Shown here in pieces: positions 60,446-64,000 of a stretch of 64,000 nt of DNA. The stretch covers positions 124,001-188,000 of the forward strand of contig CAJQUW010014310.1 in the NCBI GenBank assembly GCA_907163375.1, read 5' to 3'. The notes beneath the pieces are model-generated. The model had not been told where the DNA came from and ran no database searches. It saw nothing but the letters and a program-made list of their open reading frames with translations. The DNA comes from Prostheceraeus crozeri. Its lineage: Eukaryota; Platyhelminthes; Polycladida; Euryleptidae. Both the position numbers and the translations under genes were made by a program. Every line of letters starts with the position of its first letter. The stretch's first letter is position 1.

Positions 60446-62169
60446 TCAGCCGCTCCATACTTCAACCACCTTGTGCACAGTTCTCCACCATACGACTCCG
60501 TCTTCTGCGTCGCTTCTCCAACTTCTCCAATCTTCCTCCGCCTTCTGGAAATCTCTTTTGACACAGTCACTCCCACGAATTCTCGGTCTTCCTCTTCTTC
60601 GCACACTCATTTCTTGCTCCATTCGCCTGGGTAGCCTCTGCTCATTCCTTCTTGCCACATGTTCGGCCCAAGATAGTCTCTTTCCCCCAATCTTCTCAGT
60701 CATCGTTCGTTTCAGTCTGACTTCGAATCTCATTTCTGCAAGTTTTCTTCTGTCAACCAACTTCACTCCACACAACCTCCTCAGCCAATTGTTCTCACAC
60801 ACTTGCAGTCTATCTTGCTGATCTTTGGTGAGCGCCATTGTTTCCAGACCATATGTGACTGCTGGAATTACACACACCTCTAACACTTTCCGTCTGATAT
60901 CTTTGCTGATCCTTCTGTCTCCCAACACTCCTGCCACTTTCTGATAGGCTCCGACCCCTGCTCTAATTCTCCTATTCACTTCCATTTCGCTCCGCCCATC
61001 TTCCGCTACCACACCTCCCAAGTACTTGAAACCCTTTGTCTGCTTTAGCTGAATTCCTTGCACCTCAACACTTATGTCCTTTGGCTCCTTTCCGACCCAC
61101 ATTACTTCCGTCTTATCCAAATTGATACGCAGCCCATGCCTTTGGAAATTCTGCGTCCACTTTTCCAGTTGATCTTGTAGCTCCACCTCGTCTTTCGTTA
61201 TCACAGTTAGATCGTCAGCATACATTATCTTGTTCATTGCATCATGTTCTTCGCTTTTCCTTGACAACAATTCCATAATCAGAATGAACAAAAATGGACT
61301 TAAAGCACTTCCTTGTCTGAGCCCTGTTTTTATTTGGAAATCTTCGCTGATGTTATCTCCAACTATCACTGCCGCTCTGGTTCTTTCATACATCTTTTCG
61401 ATAAGTATCACCTCTTTCTCTCCAGCATTTAACCATCTCAGGGTTGCCACCACTAGGGGTCTAGGGACGCTGTCATAAGCTTTCTCTAAATCTACGAATC
61501 CTATCGCTATGTTTTATTCTCTTTCTATCGTCTTCTCCATCTTCTGTCTCACCGCAAACATACCATCCGATGTACTTCTACCTTTACTGAAACCTTGCTG
61601 CTCCTCTCCAATTTCGTGTTCCACTCGTGATCTCAGCCTTCCGTCGATTATGCGCTCCAACAATTTCATCACTTGACTTAGAATAGTGATTCCTCTGTAT
61701 TTCTCAGGGTCCTGTCGACTTCCTTTTCCTTTCCAAATGGGGACAATCAAACCCAGCCTCCAGTCCTCTGGGATTTCCCCTTTTTCATAGCACAACCGAA
61801 AAAGTCTAGCTAGCCATTCAATACCTGTTTTCCCGCTGCCCTCAACATTTCGGTCGTTATTTCATCCTTGCCAGTTGCTTTTCCTGTCTTCATCTTTCTC
61901 AATGAGGTCTCGATTTCTTCTGTCTTGATTTTCTTTTCTACCGTCTTCGATCTCACACTACAAGGAAGTTCAACTTCGCTGCGCCCTTCGTTGTTCAGCA
62001 ACTCTTGAAAATACTCTTTCCACACCTTCGTGATCTGCTGCGGACACGAAACAATCACTCCGTCTTTGTTTCTTACATCCTGGACGGCCACCACATCCTT
62101 CTCTTCCTGCTCCCTTGCTTTTGCGAGTCGGTAAATTTGTTTTCTTCATCTATCATTCTCTATTGCTTC
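60446..62169 (-). pseudogene. RTE LINE reverse transcriptase part
   Basis: Continues the endonuclease frame. Landmarks: KMKTGKATGKDEITTEMLR, EDWRLGLIVPIWKGKGSR, RGITILSQVMKLLERI, the first catalytic aspartate in FVDLEKAYDSVP, KTGLRQGSALSPFLF, the catalytic MYADDLTVI, LRINLDKTEVMW, FKYLGGVVAEDG, and the C-terminal LSWAEHVARRNEQRLPRR with RRGRPRI, typical of RTE and related clades. Lesions: in-frame TAG and TGA near 62145-62169, a frameshift near 61800 and a TAA near 61505. The protein would nick DNA and copy its RNA at the nick; this copy cannot without those changes being absent in a sister copy. Confidence 0.85.
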
Positions 62170-63420
62170 CTACAGCCCTCGCTCTGCCTCTTCTTTTGCC
62201 TGTGCCACTACCTTCTTTGTTTGATTCTTGATTTCCCTATACTTTCGTGTTAAAACCTCCTTCTTCGCTTTGTCATCACTCACGCTTTCTACCTCCTTCC
62301 AGGCTGTTCTTTTCTCTTTCGTCACCTTTCTGACTTCTTCATTCCACCACCATTGCTGTTTTCGACGGCCCCCATTCTTTCCATTTGTCCTGCCGACCAC
62401 CTTCTCTGCTGCTCCGATGAATGCTTTTCTGAACAGATCCCACTCCTCTTCGATTCCACCAGGGGTTTCGCTTAGTTTACAGAAGGCATCATTGATCTCA
62501 CTTTCGTATTCTTCTAACTTTTCTCCCTTACATCTCCACCACCTGATGATTTTCTTTCCCATTCGTTTCTTTTCTTGCCTCTCCGTATACCGTAGCGTCC
62601 AAACCTGTGGCTTGTGCTGAGTTGTCACGTGTTCAACGGCTAGCACTTTACAGTCCTTGATCCTCCACTTCTGGTTCTGTTTCATTACAATCCAATCGAT
62701 TTCGGTACTTTGCTCCCCACTTCTGTATGTGATCTTGTGCGATTCTCTTTTCTGGAAGAACGTCTGAACTATGGCCAACCCATTTCTTTCGACCAGCTGC
62801 ACCCACTCTCTGCCCTCAACATTTCTCTCTCCCCATCCGAATTGACCAACACTCCTCTCTTCCCCTTGCATCCGTTGCCCGATATGCGCATTGAAATCAC
62901 CTGCTAAACAAAATATTTCATCCTCACCCACTAAATGTATCATTTCCTCAACCTTTTCTCTGAATTCGTTTTTCTCTCTATGGTTCCGTCCTACTTGTGG
63001 GGCATAGACGGACATCACACACATTTTCTTCGAACCGATCGTTAGCCAAACCATCAAGATCCTACCTTTCCACCTCTCCGTACGCCACACTTTCTCAACA
63101 AGGTCCTTCTCCAGAATCACACCCACCCCATCAGACTTTCCATCTCCTCCTGCATGAATCAGTTTGAACTCATCTCCAAGCATCCTTGCTCTATCCGACT
63201 TCCACTTCGTTTCCTGTACACACAAAATCTTACACCTTCTCCTCTTCATAAAATCCACTACTTCAGCACTCCTTCCCGACGACGTTCCCACATTCAACGT
63301 CGCCATCCTAATCAGTTTTCTTTCTTCGGGTCTTCGCATATTTTTCGCCGATGCCCGGTTTTTCGGCGCGTCGGTTGCCCCGGACGCGGTAGCCTCCACC
63401 GATTTATCCTTTACTTGCAT
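62170..63420 (-). CDS. RTE LINE AP-type endonuclease part
   Basis: An open frame of 416 residues. IRMATLNVGTSSGRSAEVVD (about residues 37-56), CVQETKWKSDRARMLG (catalytic QE-W), KSDGVGVIL, MSVYAPQVG, FCLAGDFNAHIGQR (D-N), KITYRSGEQSTEIDWIV and VEHVTTQHKP (final catalytic H) are the apurinic/apyrimidinic endonuclease motifs in order. Database hits of this type are often labelled craniofacial development protein 2-like because that mammalian gene captured an RTE endonuclease. A basic linker leads to the reverse transcriptase. This part carries no stop until 62169. The first ATG may lie inside the leader; the start given is the first in frame. Confidence 0.85.
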   Translation of the reverse strand: MQVKDKSVEATASGATDAPKNRASAKNMRRPEERKLIRMATLNVGTSSGRSAEVVDFMKRRRCKILCVQETKWKSDRARMLGDEFKLIHAGGDGKSDGVGVILEKDLVEKVWRTERWKGRILMVWLTIGSKKMCVMSVYAPQVGRNHREKNEFREKVEEMIHLVGEDEIFCLAGDFNAHIGQRMQGEERSVGQFGWGERNVEGREWVQLVERNGLAIVQTFFQKRESHKITYRSGEQSTEIDWIVMKQNQKWRIKDCKVLAVEHVTTQHKPQVWTLRYTERQEKKRMGKKIIRWWRCKGEKLEEYESEINDAFCKLSETPGGIEEEWDLFRKAFIGAAEKVVGRTNGKNGGRRKQQWWWNEEVRKVTKEKRTAWKEVESVSDDKAKKEVLTRKYREIKNQTKKVVAQAKEEAERGL

Positions 63421-63830
63421 GAATCCATAAACGAATGGGTCAGAATACTCCTATACAGCGCTGCCCTGGCTGACCTGTTGGAGGTTTTCTGTTAGGGGTT
63501 TTTCCCTTAGCCTTTGATTTGCCCCAAGGCGCGGACTAGCCTTTTTCATTCGAGGCGCCAATCCTGTAGCAGCCTGACATCCAACCGTTGTTGTCTCCCA
63601 CGGCGCAGCAGGGGTGAAAGGTTTTATGGCGCCTTAGCTCGCCAGGTGATTCCTTCATTGAGCGTACTTGAGGTATTTCTTGAGAGCCCCAGCCACCACC
63701 TGGTTGCTCCACCTCGCCCTCTGGAAATCACCGCCGGTTGGTCCGCGGCTACTTAATTCTCTCTATATCTAGAGGCCTTCCACTATCCGCCACCTGTGGA
63801 CGCGCTGGGTTGGGGTCGGTTAAATTTATG

Positions 63831-64000
63831 GCCCGTTTTGAAAAGTGCATTTTTTGAAAGTTTGAATTTTGCCTGATTTTGCAAACATCTGGTGTGCTAA
63901 GTTTTGACAAAGCAAGCTGAATATCAATTTTTGCATCATATCACAACTATGTGTCCATAAATTGCACCATCAAGATACTGTAGACATCAAAGATAGACAT
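63831..64000. other. Flanking DNA beyond the LINE 5' end
   Basis: AT-rich, similar in character to 60130-60253; probably the other side of the repeat interrupted by the LINE. Confidence 0.4.

Larger units (their letters stand above)
60254..63830 (-). mobile_element. RTE-type LINE, almost full length
   Basis: A 3.58 kb non-LTR retrotransposon. From 5' (high coordinate) to 3': a GC-rich leader (about 63421-63830), endonuclease, reverse transcriptase, a 150-190 bp 3' region, and an A-rich tail AAAATAAAAAAAAATAAAT at about 60254-60280. GC content is clearly above the surroundings. Only about four coding lesions are visible, so the copy is fairly young. No target duplication is certain; the 5' border is placed where the GC-rich leader stops. 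Confidence 0.85.

Noticed and set aside
60471-63495. Plus-strand frames up to 130 codons
   Set aside because: Antisense shadows of the RTE LINE.
1-64000. CRISPR arrays, operons, bacterial promoters
   Set aside because: No regularly spaced identical repeats with unique spacers, and all recognisable genes are eukaryotic transposon types with introns or frame breaks.

Overview
The window looks like repeat-rich, AT-rich DNA from the nuclear genome of an animal, most likely a marine invertebrate. I see no bacterial-style gene packing, no operons and no rRNA. Almost every recognisable protein belongs to a transposable element: mariner, a Crypton-like tyrosine recombinase, an N-RAG-type element, two Penelope-like remnants, two LINEs, a piggyBac tail and PIF/Harbinger. 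tRNA-derived SINEs and several MITE families with diagnostic target duplications fill much of the rest. The species cannot be fixed from sequence alone; N-RAG-type elements were first described in a mollusc, but this mix occurs in several marine phyla.

Region by region: 1-6.9 kb has no gene I recognise, only a small minisatellite. A decayed mariner copy lies at 6.96-7.66 kb. At 8.3-11.4 kb a tyrosine recombinase gene is flanked on both sides by arrays (14 copies in all) of a motif near GTACCAAGCGCCCTTATTAT. A tRNA-SINE follows. At 15.1-20.4 kb a Penelope-like element in two inverted halves was interrupted by a complete-ended 4.06 kb DNA transposon (15920-19979). That transposon has about 500 bp terminal inverted repeats starting CAC, a 5 bp target duplication AGTTT, and a frame-broken gene of the N-RAG type, the family related to the N-terminal part of vertebrate RAG1. 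From 20.7 to 34.6 kb come MITEs with TA duplications, a 3' LINE fragment, hAT-type MITEs with 8 bp duplications, an exact 157 bp tandem duplication and a piggyBac-like C-terminus.

From 35048 to 57252 two matching PIF/Harbinger ends, each with AAT outside, bracket 22.2 kb. Inside are the two usual Harbinger genes, a Myb/SANT-like protein (+ strand, about 45 kb) and the DDE transposase (- strand, about 56.5 kb). They are pushed apart by a separate 9.8 kb inverted-repeat unit (46067-55844). The left part also holds two spliced exons of a DUF4806-like gene and a Penelope-like reverse transcriptase scrap. The last 4 kb carry an almost full-length RTE-type LINE (- strand, about 60.25-63.83 kb) with only about four coding lesions.

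The most notable points are the N-RAG-type transposon with RAG/Transib-like ends, the symmetrical repeat arrays around the tyrosine recombinase, and the 22 kb nested Harbinger. No ordinary host gene can be called with confidence; the DUF4806-like exons are the nearest candidate.
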